A stretch of 41,897 nt of DNA, from assembly GCA_001970955.1 (NCBI GenBank), contig MPUH01000646.1:1-41897 (forward strand), read 5' to 3'. Position 1 is the first letter of the stretch; the number at the start of each line of letters is the position of its first letter. Both the position numbers and the translations under genes were made by a program. The notes below the pieces were generated by a model, which saw only the letters and a program-made list of their open reading frames with translations, had not been told where the DNA came from and searched no databases. The DNA is from Stentor coeruleus (taxonomy: Eukaryota > Ciliophora > Heterotrichea > Heterotrichida > Stentoridae). Below, one piece after another: positions 1 through 10,169 of the stretch.

Positions 1-1805
1 GCCCTAACCGGGCTACTTATGCTATAAGGCCTTTTGATATTGCAATGACAGCTTGTAAGAACAAAGACTTAGACACACTTAAACATATAATAGAATTTGA
101 TGAGAGCCAAGAAGATGAAATAATTCACCAAAGCCAAGAATGCTTATGGGGTTTACTTCATTATGCTTGCCTATCAGGTTGTACTGATATCGTATCATAT
201 CTTATAAGCAAAAATATAAACTGTAACAAAGTCACTCTAGACGAATGGACTCCACTTCAGCTTTCAGTATTCTTCCAGCGTAGAGATTGTGTAGCTGAGC
301 TTTTAAAACACCCAAACTTACAAATAAACAAACAAACAAAATTTAGAGGAACAGCATTACATATAGCCTGTCATCTTAATGATATAGAAATGGTCAGACT
401 ACTTTTAGAAAAATTCCCAGTCACTTCAATAGAAGATTGTCATAAAAAAACCCCAATTGAACTTACTGACCATCCTGAAATATTTGAAATGATGGCTATA
501 TACACAGGTCAATGTGAACTTCGTAAATATTCAGATGATGATATTCAAGTACCATTTTGTAGTGAAGTTGCTATTATCAATACTTTTGGCTTATCAGATA
601 AAATAGCTTTTTTATATATGGATCCTGATAAAGGGACAATTTGTAGGTATTTAAGTAAAGAAAAATTCCTAGACAAAGAACAACCAATTTCTACAATAAG
701 GTTGATTGATATACAAGATATAAAATTCGATGCTAATAGAAAAAATCAAGCCGTTGTTTATATTGAAATTAACAACTCGTCATTTAAATTCTATACAAAA
801 CATTATACTTTATCTTCTGAATGGGTTCAAAGGATAAAAAAAGCTACTGATTACTGTATGATTCATAAGCAAAATAATATCATGGAAGAAATCTCAGCTG
901 CTATAACCCATACTGAAGAAGAATCAACTAATGATTCAGCAAATCAAATGAACTCAATTGATGGAGAAATCATTGAATTCAGCAGCTTTACAATCATGGA
1001 TGAAATAGGTAATGGGTCTTTTGGTATAGTTTATAAGGTCCAGAAAATCAACACTGGTGTGTATTATGCAATGAAAAGTTTAAGTATAAATGTTTTACAA
1101 AAACAAAAACAGTTAAAATATGCTATAAGTGAATGTAAGATCATGAAACAACTAAATCATCCTTTTATCGTCCCTTTATACTACGCATTCCAAACCCCGA
1201 AATATTTGTATTTAGTATTAGAACTCTGCCCTAATGGAGATCTTCTTGGTCTTTTAGAAAAAAAAGGTAAAATCGAAGAACAAATAGCCAAGTTTTACTT
1301 GGCTGAAATCATCTTAGCTCTTGAGTATCTACATGGTTCTGGGATAATATATCGAGATTTAAAGCCAGCTAATGTGCTTATTGATAGTGACTTTCATGCA
1401 AAACTTGCTGATTTCGGTTTGGCTAAAGAAAAAGTTAACCCAATCAACCCAGCTATGACTATGGCGGGCACACCAGCTTATTTACCTCCTGAAATTGTTG
1501 CAAAAAAAGGTGCGACTACAGCTTCAGATATTTATGGATTAGGACCTTTGTTTTATGAACTTTTAACAGGACGTACACCTTATTATCATGATGATATTGA
1601 CATGCTTTTTCAGAACATTAAAAACTCTAAATTGTTTATCCCGGATTATGTTTCTGAATATGCTAGGGATTTTATTACTCAAGTTATGAATAAAGAACCT
1701 GCTAAAAGACCGCAGATATCACAGATTAAACGTCATCAGCTTTTTAGAAAACTTAATTGGGAAGCTTTACTTGCAAGAAAAATACGCCCACCAAAGATCA
1801 ATTAA
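1..1805 (+). CDS. Ankyrin-PH-AGC-type protein kinase, 5' end cut by window
   Basis: Probable serine/threonine kinase. Residues are counted from the first ATG (base 45), but the frame is open from base 3, so the true start probably lies outside the window. Residues 1-150 carry ankyrin-like repeats (LHYACLSG, TPLQLSV, GTALHIACHL). Residues about 165-275 resemble a PH domain, ending in the usual Trp-containing helix (SSEWVQRIKKA). The kinase domain runs from about 314 to 570: glycine loop GNGSFG from 322, Lys344 in YAMK, catalytic Asp438 in YRDLKPAN, Asp456 of DFG, then AGTPAYLPPE. The tail stops soon after NWEALLARKIRPP, an AGC-like C-tail start, so turn and hydrophobic motifs are missing. The usual Trp of the DxWxxG motif is Tyr (DIYGLG). 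Ankyrin and PH modules would place it at proteins or phosphoinositide membranes (inference). Stop TAA lies 42 bp from a convergent gene. Confidence 0.85.
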   Translation, partial: PNRATYAIRPFDIAMTACKNKDLDTLKHIIEFDESQEDEIIHQSQECLWGLLHYACLSGCTDIVSYLISKNINCNKVTLDEWTPLQLSVFFQRRDCVAELLKHPNLQINKQTKFRGTALHIACHLNDIEMVRLLLEKFPVTSIEDCHKKTPIELTDHPEIFEMMAIYTGQCELRKYSDDDIQVPFCSEVAIINTFGLSDKIAFLYMDPDKGTICRYLSKEKFLDKEQPISTIRLIDIQDIKFDANRKNQAVVYIEINNSSFKFYTKHYTLSSEWVQRIKKATDYCMIHKQNNIMEEISAAITHTEEESTNDSANQMNSIDGEIIEFSSFTIMDEIGNGSFGIVYKVQKINTGVYYAMKSLSINVLQKQKQLKYAISECKIMKQLNHPFIVPLYYAFQTPKYLYLVLELCPNGDLLGLLEKKGKIEEQIAKFYLAEIILALEYLHGSGIIYRDLKPANVLIDSDFHAKLADFGLAKEKVNPINPAMTMAGTPAYLPPEIVAKKGATTASDIYGLGPLFYELLTGRTPYYHDDIDMLFQNIKNSKLFIPDYVSEYARDFITQVMNKEPAKRPQISQIKRHQLFRKLNWEALLARKIRPPKIN

Positions 1806-1847
1806 TATTAAATTTATTCTTACTTTTTTTATAGTATATATTTAGCA

Positions 1848-4787
1848 TTAGATATAAGGAAGTTTAGTTTGTATTGAGGGCTTATCTTTGTTTGGGGTTT
1901 TGGAATTGGAGGATTTTACTTTGAAGCCTAGTTTTTTAGGCAGTTTGTTTTTGGAACTTGGCTTTACTGAATCGATAGGAGACATGCTTGTTGAATGTAT
2001 AGACCATTTGTCAGAAGTATATATTATTAAATTTTCTGTTTTTTGATTTTTCCTCCCACGGTGTAATTGTTTATCAGATGGTAAGGTGATTCTGTGCTTG
2101 ACATATTTTATGGATTTCACAGCTTTGTACATTATTTCTCTTGGGCTATCTATAGGGTTTATTTGGTTTACGAAATTTAATGATGACTTTTCTAGTAATT
2201 TACCCATAATATACTGCCATTTGTCGATAATTCGCTTTGATATTTTTTTTTTAGGGTTTAACAGTTGATCTAAGTCTTTTTTATTAGACTTACTTGTTTC
2301 TAGTAAAGATATTATCCGTGATTTTTCAGATTCGAATTTGTCAGTACCCAAATAACCTCTAAGATAGACTGAGATTTTATCTTTTTCGCCTTCGAGAATT
2401 CTCCTGTTTATAACTTCTTCCCAAAGGTTTTGGACTTCATTAAAACCAAGTTTTTTATACCCTTTAATTTGAGCTTGAAGACTGAATTCTTTATTATAAG
2501 ACTCTGAAGCTAACTTTAATTGGTCGATTTTTAGCTCACTTTTTCTTTGAAGGCTTGGTTTGAAATTTTTTTCTGATGGAGCTGAAGGTGTGAGTATATC
2601 TTGTAATTTAATTATTTTATTTTCTAGTAAAGTATCAGGTATAGGTAAAGTGTTATTAAATTGTTTAAGTTCTGGATCTTCGAAATCATTTTGTATAATT
2701 TTATCGTTTTCTTGTAAGGTGAAATCTGATAACTGGGTTTTATTAGGTTCAGTATTAAAGATTGATATGTCACTTATCTCATTTTTTTTTAAAATAAAAT
2801 TTTCTGGTACTTTATTTTCAAGTTTAAGTTTCACTATTTTTTTATCTGATTTTTTAGTTTTAACTTTATTCATAAGTCCTCTTATAATACTATTGTTTGG
2901 TGTTGCGAAATCTAAAACCCCACTTTCTTTCTCAGTTTGGATGTTTTTATCATGTTTTTCTCTTAAGATAAACTCTGTAGCTTTATATATAAAATTATCA
3001 ATTTCTTCTATATTAACATTATCGTAATTTTCAGTATTTTTCTTGTTTTCACAAAGAATTTCATGGATTTTTATATACAACTCAAGGTCAACTTGAATTT
3101 CTTGATTAAAACTTGGAATTATTATTGTTTGGGTATCTTTATCTTCTTTATGAATTTCATCGCCTTGTAATGAGAATACTTCAAATCTATTTATATCTGA
3201 GTTCTTTGGAGATAAACCTATATATGGAGTATTTCTTGAAAGTCGGTTTTTAGAGTTTAGCCTTCGTTTATCTTCATCTTTTAAAGAAAAATCGTATATA
3301 CTTTGATTACCAATATGAGAAGATTCACTAAATGATTCTTCGAAAAGCTTATCGGCTTGTTTTATTTCTTCGTCTATACTATACATAGCATTTCTCATAC
3401 GTTCTAATGCATTTTCTTTTTTGATTTCTTTTGTTGGTAAAGTTTCCTTTCTTGATTTTGATCTTCCTACTATATTCTTTCTAGTTTTCTGTGTAGGTGT
3501 TGATGAACTAATAGGTGGGGTTAAAATATTAGATCTTATAGGGGTTATAGATTTCATAACATCAGTTTTATCGATTTCATCCAGTCTACTTTCTATGATC
3601 AACTTACTTAATCTGATTTTAACATTTTCATCTTTGATTTTATTAGACACAGTTGCAATACCTTCTTTTAGTTCATCAAATTTCTGACTAACAGTATCAA
3701 CTGAGTATTTCTCAAATATCCCATCAATTTTAAAAAGCGCTTCAAGTTTTTGGCATTTCTGCTTGCTTATAAGCTTCAACGATTTCTCTTTAACCGCAGC
3801 AGGTATATCAAATTTGCCTATCAAAAACTCAAAACTCCAAGACAAACTCGCAGCATTATCCAACAGTTTTATATTCATATCTTTAATCTCATTGATTTTT
3901 TCATTAAGTACATTGATTTTATTATGCAACCCAGTTACAAGCTTATCATCTTGCCCCTTTCTTTTTTCCAATATTTTCCTAACAGTGAATAAACTTTTAA
4001 TTTTTTGTATAGCACTCGAATAATCCTTTATATACAAATCTTGACTATCATTATTATTTATAATATCCTGCTCATTTATATATATTTCATATTCTTTTGA
4101 TATCTTATCCTCATATAACATCTGAGTTCTATCAAGAAGTAATCTAAAATTTTCCCAAGTTTGTTTGTTTTGGTATTCTAATCTTTCTATTTTAATCCCA
4201 GTTTTGATTTTATAATGATTAAGCCGATTGAAATATTTTAGCTCTATAGCATTGATTTGATTATAATATTTTTCTATTTCGACTTTAAGCATTTTTTCTA
4301 CTTCTAGATGTTTACTCCAAGTATCTTCACTGATTTCTTCAATTTCATCGTTTGTGATACGTTTTTTATGAACTATCGATGAAAGAAAAGTCACAAGTTC
4401 ATTTGGTTCATCAGATAATTGCCCTTTAACTGGTACAATATTGTCTATATTAAAATCTATGCTTTCTACTATATTTAGCATGTTTGAGATTTTTCCTTGT
4501 ATATTATCGTAGTTTTTCATCATATTTTTGACGTCTTGGGATATGATAAGTAGTTTAGATTGCTTGGCTATTAAAGTTGAGCTTTTTGCTGACCGGGGGT
4601 AATTTAAAGATATGATTTGATCATTGATTATAGGTTCAAGTTTGCACATGCATTTTATTATAATTTTCTGAACTGGCTTCATTTTCATCATTGCGTCGAC
4701 TAATTTGTTGTTAGCCTTGCCGTTTGTAGAATGGCTTGTAATGAACTCAACAAAAAATCTCAAAAATGCTAAGTGGAGTTGCTCCAT
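1848..4787 (-). CDS. Large coiled-coil protein of unknown function (979 aa)
   Basis: I do not recognise a family. The protein is rich in Lys, Glu, Ile and Asn, with long heptad-like stretches at about residues 140-420 and a basic Ser/Lys/Arg-rich linker near 430-460 (RKNIVGRSKSRKE). An acidic and basic middle part follows, and the C-terminal tail is strongly basic. No signal peptide or convincing membrane segment is visible. A cytoskeletal or basal-body structural role would fit but is only a guess. The start ATG at 4787 lies 44 bp downstream of the stop of the TPR gene on the same strand, and the stop is TAA. A 15-nt GTAAGTTGATCATAG segment (3593-3607) is a possible cryptic phase-1 intron; splicing it would remove five residues. 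Confidence 0.75.
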   Translation of the reverse strand: MEQLHLAFLRFFVEFITSHSTNGKANNKLVDAMMKMKPVQKIIIKCMCKLEPIINDQIISLNYPRSAKSSTLIAKQSKLLIISQDVKNMMKNYDNIQGKISNMLNIVESIDFNIDNIVPVKGQLSDEPNELVTFLSSIVHKKRITNDEIEEISEDTWSKHLEVEKMLKVEIEKYYNQINAIELKYFNRLNHYKIKTGIKIERLEYQNKQTWENFRLLLDRTQMLYEDKISKEYEIYINEQDIINNNDSQDLYIKDYSSAIQKIKSLFTVRKILEKRKGQDDKLVTGLHNKINVLNEKINEIKDMNIKLLDNAASLSWSFEFLIGKFDIPAAVKEKSLKLISKQKCQKLEALFKIDGIFEKYSVDTVSQKFDELKEGIATVSNKIKDENVKIRLSKLIIESRLDEIDKTDVMKSITPIRSNILTPPISSSTPTQKTRKNIVGRSKSRKETLPTKEIKKENALERMRNAMYSIDEEIKQADKLFEESFSESSHIGNQSIYDFSLKDEDKRRLNSKNRLSRNTPYIGLSPKNSDINRFEVFSLQGDEIHKEDKDTQTIIIPSFNQEIQVDLELYIKIHEILCENKKNTENYDNVNIEEIDNFIYKATEFILREKHDKNIQTEKESGVLDFATPNNSIIRGLMNKVKTKKSDKKIVKLKLENKVPENFILKKNEISDISIFNTEPNKTQLSDFTLQENDKIIQNDFEDPELKQFNNTLPIPDTLLENKIIKLQDILTPSAPSEKNFKPSLQRKSELKIDQLKLASESYNKEFSLQAQIKGYKKLGFNEVQNLWEEVINRRILEGEKDKISVYLRGYLGTDKFESEKSRIISLLETSKSNKKDLDQLLNPKKKISKRIIDKWQYIMGKLLEKSSLNFVNQINPIDSPREIMYKAVKSIKYVKHRITLPSDKQLHRGRKNQKTENLIIYTSDKWSIHSTSMSPIDSVKPSSKNKLPKKLGFKVKSSNSKTPNKDKPSIQTKLPYI

Positions 4788-4831
4788 AATAATAACTTTA
4801 AATATTCAATTGAATAAACGATTTTAGAATG

Positions 4832-6112
4832 TTAATACTTAATATCTTCAAATACCATATCTGATGGTCTCTTTTGAGGTAGATTAATAACTGGTAACTG
4901 AGTGTTGATATTGTTATTAAAACCGTTCATACTGAAAAGTGAATAAATCGGCTTAGGTATTGAGATATCTTGTTGAAATTGGGGATTTGATACTGGTTCA
5001 ATAGTCCTATGAAAAGGAAATTCACTAATATCAATATAAATAATATCAAGCTCTCCTAAAGGCATTCGCTGACCAGTCTGACACTCTCTTAATCTAGTCT
5101 TAGCCTGTTCATTATTAGAAAACATTTCAATTATCCTCATATACATAAACACAGCTTCATTAATATAACCGATTTTCTCATAAATCATACTGATTGACAT
5201 TAAAATATCATGTCGATCTGGAATAATAGTTGCCGCTCGCCATAAATAATGCAACGCCGAAGCATATTTATTCATATTTTCTTCTAAAATACCATAACAA
5301 GCTAGATAATAAGGCTCATTTGGATAAAGGGCTAATAAATTCATTAATATTTTCCCGCAATCAGTGAATTTTTTGTTTTTAAAATGACTTAAAGCTAAAA
5401 TAAATTGAATATCATGATATTCTTTTGACTCATTTTGAGTCAACTTTGAAGCTTTAAATAACAACGTTTGAGCCTTGTCAAATCGAGCATTTTTTACAAA
5501 TATCCAAGCTAGACAGACTATATTTCGAGTATTTTTGTTTAATTTTACAGCTTCAACAAACAACTCAGAGGCTGATTTTTTGTTCCCAACCAGCTCAAAA
5601 CAGCTACCAAGTTGTATTAATAGCTCATTAAGTTGATTTGGTAATAAATCCCTATATTGGCTGCTAGCTTTAAAAAATGATATAGCTTTATGGGTATTCC
5701 CAAGCTTTTTATAAATTATCGCAAGTTTTAAGTAAATCGCTGAAGTCATTTCGAAATTTGGGTTTAAACCTAGAACAGTTTTAAAAGCTGCTTCAGCATT
5801 TGTAAATTTCTGCTGCTTCATATAAAGTTCGCCAAGGCCATACCATGCTTCTTCAACTGTAGGACCTGAGCCTTCTTGAAGGACTTTATAGTAGCAAGTA
5901 TAGCATAATTCATAGTTTCCTAATAGTAAATAACAATGGCCAAGCTTGGTGAAAACTGTCAAGTTGGATTGATCTAAAGAATTAGCTTTCAAAAGACATT
6001 GACATGCTTCCATTAGTCTACCTCCTGAAATTTCATTTTCTGAGAGTTCTAAAAGCTTTGAGATTTCTTGTAAGACCATTTGAAATTCCTTTGATTGTGG
6101 TGGGCGATCCAT
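4832..6112 (-). CDS. TPR protein resembling Cyc8/Ssn6 and UTX repeat regions
   Basis: A 426-aa protein built almost wholly of tetratricopeptide repeats from about residue 15 to 345. Units such as AWYGLGELYMKQQKFTNAEA followed by an FKTVL-LNPNFE segment and IYLKLAIIYKKLGNTHKAI closely follow the repeat order I know from the transcriptional corepressor Cyc8/Ssn6 and the demethylase UTX, including the Asn-Pro-x-Phe-Glu step and a following LIQLGSCFELVG unit. In yeast the Cyc8 TPRs bind Tup1 and DNA-binding repressors. A comparable nuclear scaffold role is inferred here and not shown. The last 80 residues are not TPR and are low in charge. There is no JmjC domain, so it is not a full UTX. APC/intraflagellar TPR proteins remain alternatives. 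Start ATG at 6112; the upstream DNA is strongly depleted of C on the plus strand. Confidence 0.78.
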   Translation of the reverse strand: MDRPPQSKEFQMVLQEISKLLELSENEISGGRLMEACQCLLKANSLDQSNLTVFTKLGHCYLLLGNYELCYTCYYKVLQEGSGPTVEEAWYGLGELYMKQQKFTNAEAAFKTVLGLNPNFEMTSAIYLKLAIIYKKLGNTHKAISFFKASSQYRDLLPNQLNELLIQLGSCFELVGNKKSASELFVEAVKLNKNTRNIVCLAWIFVKNARFDKAQTLLFKASKLTQNESKEYHDIQFILALSHFKNKKFTDCGKILMNLLALYPNEPYYLACYGILEENMNKYASALHYLWRAATIIPDRHDILMSISMIYEKIGYINEAVFMYMRIIEMFSNNEQAKTRLRECQTGQRMPLGELDIIYIDISEFPFHRTIEPVSNPQFQQDISIPKPIYSLFSMNGFNNNINTQLPVINLPQKRPSDMVFEDIKY

Positions 6113-7127
6113 ATTTTATTAGTGCTTTGTTAGGAATTTATAGGATTTTGTATGTATACTCATATTTAATATAGATTTGAATTTTGATATTTTAAATATG
6201 GATAGTGATTATTATAGTGGAGTTTAAGGATTTGGGAATTGATATGTTTATGGGAATTAAATGTTGGATATTTGGGTTATTAAATATAGAGTTTTTTTTT
6301 AGAGGATGATAGATTTAATATTTTTTAAAAGAATAATTGAATGTGTTTGAATTAGATGTGCTGTTTTTATTGAAATGCCTGTAAAAAAATTTTAAGTTCC
6401 TTAGTTTATTTTTTTTAAGAGTAAGAATTTATGTTGTTATGCTTTTTTAATTTTAGATGATAGTTTGGTGTTTGTGATTAATTATAGGTTTTTTAGTTAT
6501 GTGATGATTGGGGAAATTTTCTGCTATAGTTGCAAAAATGTTAAGTAAAATCTTAATAAATTCCTTTAAACGCAATCAAATATAAATATGTATACATATT
6601 TTTAACTTTAAATCCTCTTAAACCTAGTCTAGTTTATCATTTACTGTTCTTAAATTCACCTTTAATAAAAGTTTAAAATTTATATTGATTTTCTCTAAAA
6701 TTCTTAAGGAAAAAAATCTAATATATTTACAAAATAAAATATTCTAATAATACAATTTTCACAACTAATCTTTANTCTTAAGGAAAAAAATCTAATATAT
6801 TTACAAAATAAAATATTCTAATAATACAATTTTCACAACTAATCTTTAAAAATTTACAACAACTGCCAATTTTTTCCTCCAAAAAAAATAGCTTTCTAAT
6901 CTCATACAAAATATTTTCTTTACCACTAAATCTCCTAACACGTTCAAAATATCCCATCATCTTCAAATTACTTAACTTAACTCTTATCCACCTAAATTCA
7001 ACTAGTAAAACCATTTAACCAATGTATTTAAATATCGAAATCAATCATAAAAAATCCTAACAAAAGTTCTTTAAAAAACGGCATTAACCAGAAACTCAAA
7101 AATATTCTAAAATATTAAATAATAATT
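6113..7127. promoter_or_regulatory. Divergent intergenic region with a GC-skew switch
   Basis: About 1 kb between the start of the TPR gene (minus) and the start of the coiled-coil gene at 7128 (plus). On the plus strand the left part (to about 6530) has many G and few C; from about 6540 onward C exceeds G. Each half is therefore G-poor on the sense strand of the gene it precedes, as expected for two back-to-back upstream regions. It also holds one of the N-centred duplications (6702-6848). An open frame of 78 codons at 6778-7014 (minus) is of a length expected by chance. I see no RNA gene. Confidence 0.5.
6702..6848. repeat. 73-nt direct duplication around a single N (assembly join)
   Basis: Bases 6702-6774 and 6776-6848 are identical and separated only by the N at 6775. 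This is the signature of two contig ends that overlap but were joined instead of merged. Non-coding here. Confidence 0.92.
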
Positions 7128-8030
7128 ATGAAGTTATCTATCAGACGCAGCCCTATATCAACTGATGTAGAGCCAGATACAATCCAAAAAATCTACCAAA
7201 AACAGCCAGTCAATGAATCTCAATTCTCTACACAGAGCAATTTCTATAAAGTAGGTCGTTCATTAAACACTAAGCGTGAAGCAGCTACTCCTATTTTTTC
7301 GATACGCAAAGGATATAGTCCGAATTTCACCCAAAACCACCAAAACCGAATTTCCACATTTGATAAGTCACAAGATTCTACTGAAGAATTCCGAGCTGAC
7401 TATGAAGCATTAAAGAAATCATATCAACGGCTTGTTGAAGAGAACATAAGTCTGAGGTCTGATAAAAGTCTTACATTTGGAGAAAATTCAGTGAGCACAG
7501 TTGCCTTAGATAGAGAAAATGATCAACAAATACAAAATTATGCCCTCGAAACCGAGGATTTATATGAAATTATTTCTGATGCACATCAGAGTATACAAGA
7601 TTTACTAGATAATTGTAGCGATATTCATCAAGAATTTACAGAAATCAAACGTCAGCATAACCATTTAAAATTTACCCAAGACCTTCAAGAATATACAAAG
7701 TCAGTAAAAATTAATTTGGTAGATTTTATATAGCTGCAAGAAACACTAAATAAAAAAATTGAAGAGATAAAAATGATGACGAGGGATAAGAAAAGAGTTG
7801 AAATTGGGTTTAAGGAAGCTGAATCTACTAGAAGAGAAGTTGAAGGGGATATTAGAGTTAAAGAAGCAAGACTTAAGATTTTAGAACCAACTTGTGACCC
7901 TGATGTACTTAATTTGGCTGAAATGTATTATAAATTGACTCTTGCTATGTCAAACTTGTCGTTGAGTGAGAAAAAAGTGGCGAAGTATGAAAAGTATATT
8001 CAAGTCAATTTCAAAGATAAACATAGTTAG
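7128..8030 (+). CDS. Coiled-coil protein, two exons joined by a 15-nt intron
   Basis: Exon 1 is 7128-7718 and exon 2 is 7734-8030, joined across the 15-nt intron 7719-7733; together they encode 295 residues. Without splicing the frame stops at the TAG that ends the intron. With splicing, KINL runs directly into LQETLNKKIEEIK and continues a coiled coil, which is strong evidence for one gene. The N-terminal 100 residues are Ser/Gln/Arg-rich and probably unstructured. Residues about 85-295 are predicted helical with heptad character. I recognise no family. The second open frame taken alone would start at MMTRDK, inside the coil, and is not an independent gene. Stop TAG; the 3' flank is poor in C. 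Confidence 0.8.
7719..7733 (+). other. 15-nt spliceosomal intron
   Basis: GTAGATTTTATATAG, phase 0, between codons 197 and 198 of the coiled-coil gene. It begins GT, ends TAG, and its last triplet is an in-frame stop, so retention truncates the protein. Confidence 0.88.
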
Positions 8031-8537
8031 ATATAAAAAATGAAGAAATTTATAAGAAAGTATTTTGACAGATGCAGGATAAAGATTTTTTGAAGATTTT
8101 AAGTTTTGATGTGTCAAATGAAGAGTTTATGTGTAATTTTAAAGGGTTTAGGGTTTAGATTAGGTAATTCGTATTGAATTGTAGTAGTTTCTGATATTTA
8201 AATAATGGTGATTTATTATAGCTGTAAAATCTATAAAAATTCAAGCAAAAGTACAAAAATTACAAAAATTACACATTTCACATATTTAATTATTTATGTA
8301 TTTTATGAATAAGTAATGCTTATAAAAAACAAAACAAAGCTTTTATACCCTATATAATGATTCTTAATATTTAAAACATAATTTTCTTTATGCTCTATAA
8401 ATTATAAAATATTAATAAACTGATTATTATGCTTATTATATCCATAACTTATTCTTTTAAACTACTAACACCTTCTCTTTTCAGCATTTTACACATAATC
8501 ATAGATTTCCAAGGAGCTTTTATTATTAAATAAGTAA
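8031..8537. other. Intergenic region, 3' flank then DYRK upstream region
   Basis: About 500 bp without a gene. The first 160 bp after the TAG have only four C (8069, 8075, 8115, 8170) but many G. From about 8220 the sequence turns A/T-rich with C exceeding G up to the DYRK start. No RNA gene, repeat or ORF of note. Confidence 0.5.
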
Positions 8538-10064
8538 ATGGACATCGAGAAAAAACAAAAGCCAAAATACAATTCAGACTTGCAAACAAATAAAAAGAAT
8601 TTCAATTCAAAACTTAATAATTACTTGCCACAAGACAAAGTTAAAGAAAAACCAAATATAAAAGACCATCTATCTTTAAGCCTAAGCAACTCTTTGAAGA
8701 ATTTAGCCTCAAAAAATAGTGTCTCAAAAATCAAGGCATCAAGTTTGTACTCGCCAAAAATCGCAGCTGGTTACCTTCCTCATGCTTCAAGTACAAAGCG
8801 AATTAATAGAAAAAAGTCAAGTAATTCCTTGCAAATGGCATCTTCTGTAAGAAACTATGCACCAAACATAATGCCTACAGGTCAAAATGAAATCAAAAAT
8901 TTTTTGTCTCCTAAGATGGCCTTAACATATTTTAAAGCTGAATTGACAGAATATGAGAAAACTGAAATTCTAGATTATACTGAAGTTTTTTACATAGGCA
9001 AACTTTTTAATAAAATCAGACCTGATATTTCTGAGCTGAATTTCGGTTTTGATGATGAGAGAGGAGATTATTTATTAGTGGCAGGGGATCACATCGGCTA
9101 CAGGTATGAAATTATTAAAATGTTAGGAAAAGGAAACTTTGGCCAAGTTGCTTTATGTGAGGATCATAAAAGGAAAGAAAAAATAGCTTTGAAAATTGTT
9201 AGAAATAAAAAGCGTTTTAATCAGCAAGCAACGGTTGAGATAAAAATTCTTCAGACTCTTCGTGAAAATGATATTGAAGGGAGGAATCATGTTGTAAAAA
9301 TCAAAAACTATTTCATGTTTAGGAAACATATATGTATGACATTTGAGATTTTAAGTATGAACCTTTATGAACTTTTACACAAGAACAATTTTGAAGGTTT
9401 TAGCCTTAGTCTGATTTATAAATTCATATATCAACTCCTTGTCTGTTTGAACTATGCTTTTACATTCAATATCATCCATTGTGACTTAAAGCCTGAAAAC
9501 ATAATGCTTGTAGATTCTAAACGAGCTGAAATCAGCGTTATTGATTTTGGCTCTTCCTGTTTCGAGTCAGAAAAAATCTACACATATATTCAAAGCAGAT
9601 TCTATAGAGCTCCAGAAATAATCTTAGGAATTCCATACACTCCAGCTATTGATATGTGGAGTTTAGGTTGTATTACTGCAGAGTTCTTTACTGGTTATCC
9701 ACTTTTTGTTGGTGAATCTGAACATGATCAATTATTATTTATTATTGAATTACTTGGCCTTCCTCCAGAAAATGTTCTTAAAATATCAACAAGAGCCAAG
9801 CTTTTTTTTGAATTATCAGGATCACCAAGACCTGTTGCTAATAAAAAAACAGTTAATAGAGCACCTGGTAGTAAGAAAATTACTGATGTTTTACAAGGGG
9901 CACCAGAAATTATGATTGACTTTGTTATTAGATGCCTGGACTGGAATCCACAAACTAGAATGAAACCATCTGAAGGACTGGAGCATCCGTGGATAGCTGA
10001 ATCTTTAAAGCAAGAAGCGATAAAAAAAAACAAAAACAGAAAAAAGAAGAGATCTGTAGGATAA
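8538..10064 (+). CDS. DYRK-family dual-specificity protein kinase
   Basis: A 508-residue kinase of the DYRK (CMGC) group, which phosphorylates Ser/Thr on substrates and its own activation-loop tyrosine. The N-terminal 120 residues are basic, Ser/Asn-rich and probably disordered. A DYRK-homology-box-like stretch follows (YEKTEILDYTEVFYIG, about 139-154), typical of class 2 DYRK/Pom1-type enzymes. The kinase core runs about 190-495: GKGNFG from 197, Lys219, HCDLKPEN with catalytic Asp316 and the family-typical Cys, DFG Asp336, then the diagnostic Tyr348-Thr-Tyr350 followed by IQSRFYRAPE. DMWSLGCI is present. The family controls cell polarity, cytokinesis and stress responses; the substrate here is unknown. 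Stop TAA, 105 bp from a convergent gene. Confidence 0.93.
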   Translation: MDIEKKQKPKYNSDLQTNKKNFNSKLNNYLPQDKVKEKPNIKDHLSLSLSNSLKNLASKNSVSKIKASSLYSPKIAAGYLPHASSTKRINRKKSSNSLQMASSVRNYAPNIMPTGQNEIKNFLSPKMALTYFKAELTEYEKTEILDYTEVFYIGKLFNKIRPDISELNFGFDDERGDYLLVAGDHIGYRYEIIKMLGKGNFGQVALCEDHKRKEKIALKIVRNKKRFNQQATVEIKILQTLRENDIEGRNHVVKIKNYFMFRKHICMTFEILSMNLYELLHKNNFEGFSLSLIYKFIYQLLVCLNYAFTFNIIHCDLKPENIMLVDSKRAEISVIDFGSSCFESEKIYTYIQSRFYRAPEIILGIPYTPAIDMWSLGCITAEFFTGYPLFVGESEHDQLLFIIELLGLPPENVLKISTRAKLFFELSGSPRPVANKKTVNRAPGSKKITDVLQGAPEIMIDFVIRCLDWNPQTRMKPSEGLEHPWIAESLKQEAIKKNKNRKKKRSVG

Positions 10065-10169
10065 TAGATATCGTTTCTATTATAAAGGATAAAATAATAA
10101 AAATTAGAATGAAAATATCTGAAAATAATGTTGGGAGGATTGTAAATAAATAGATTTTAGTATGAGAGA

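Noticed and set aside
1..12. gccctaaccggg looks like a telomere unit at the window edge
   Set aside because: It occurs once, not in tandem, and lies inside the open frame of the ankyrin-kinase gene.
6778..7014. 78-codon minus-strand ORF with an ATG
   Set aside because: Length is within chance expectation, it overlaps an assembly duplication, and its composition follows the A/C-rich upstream region.
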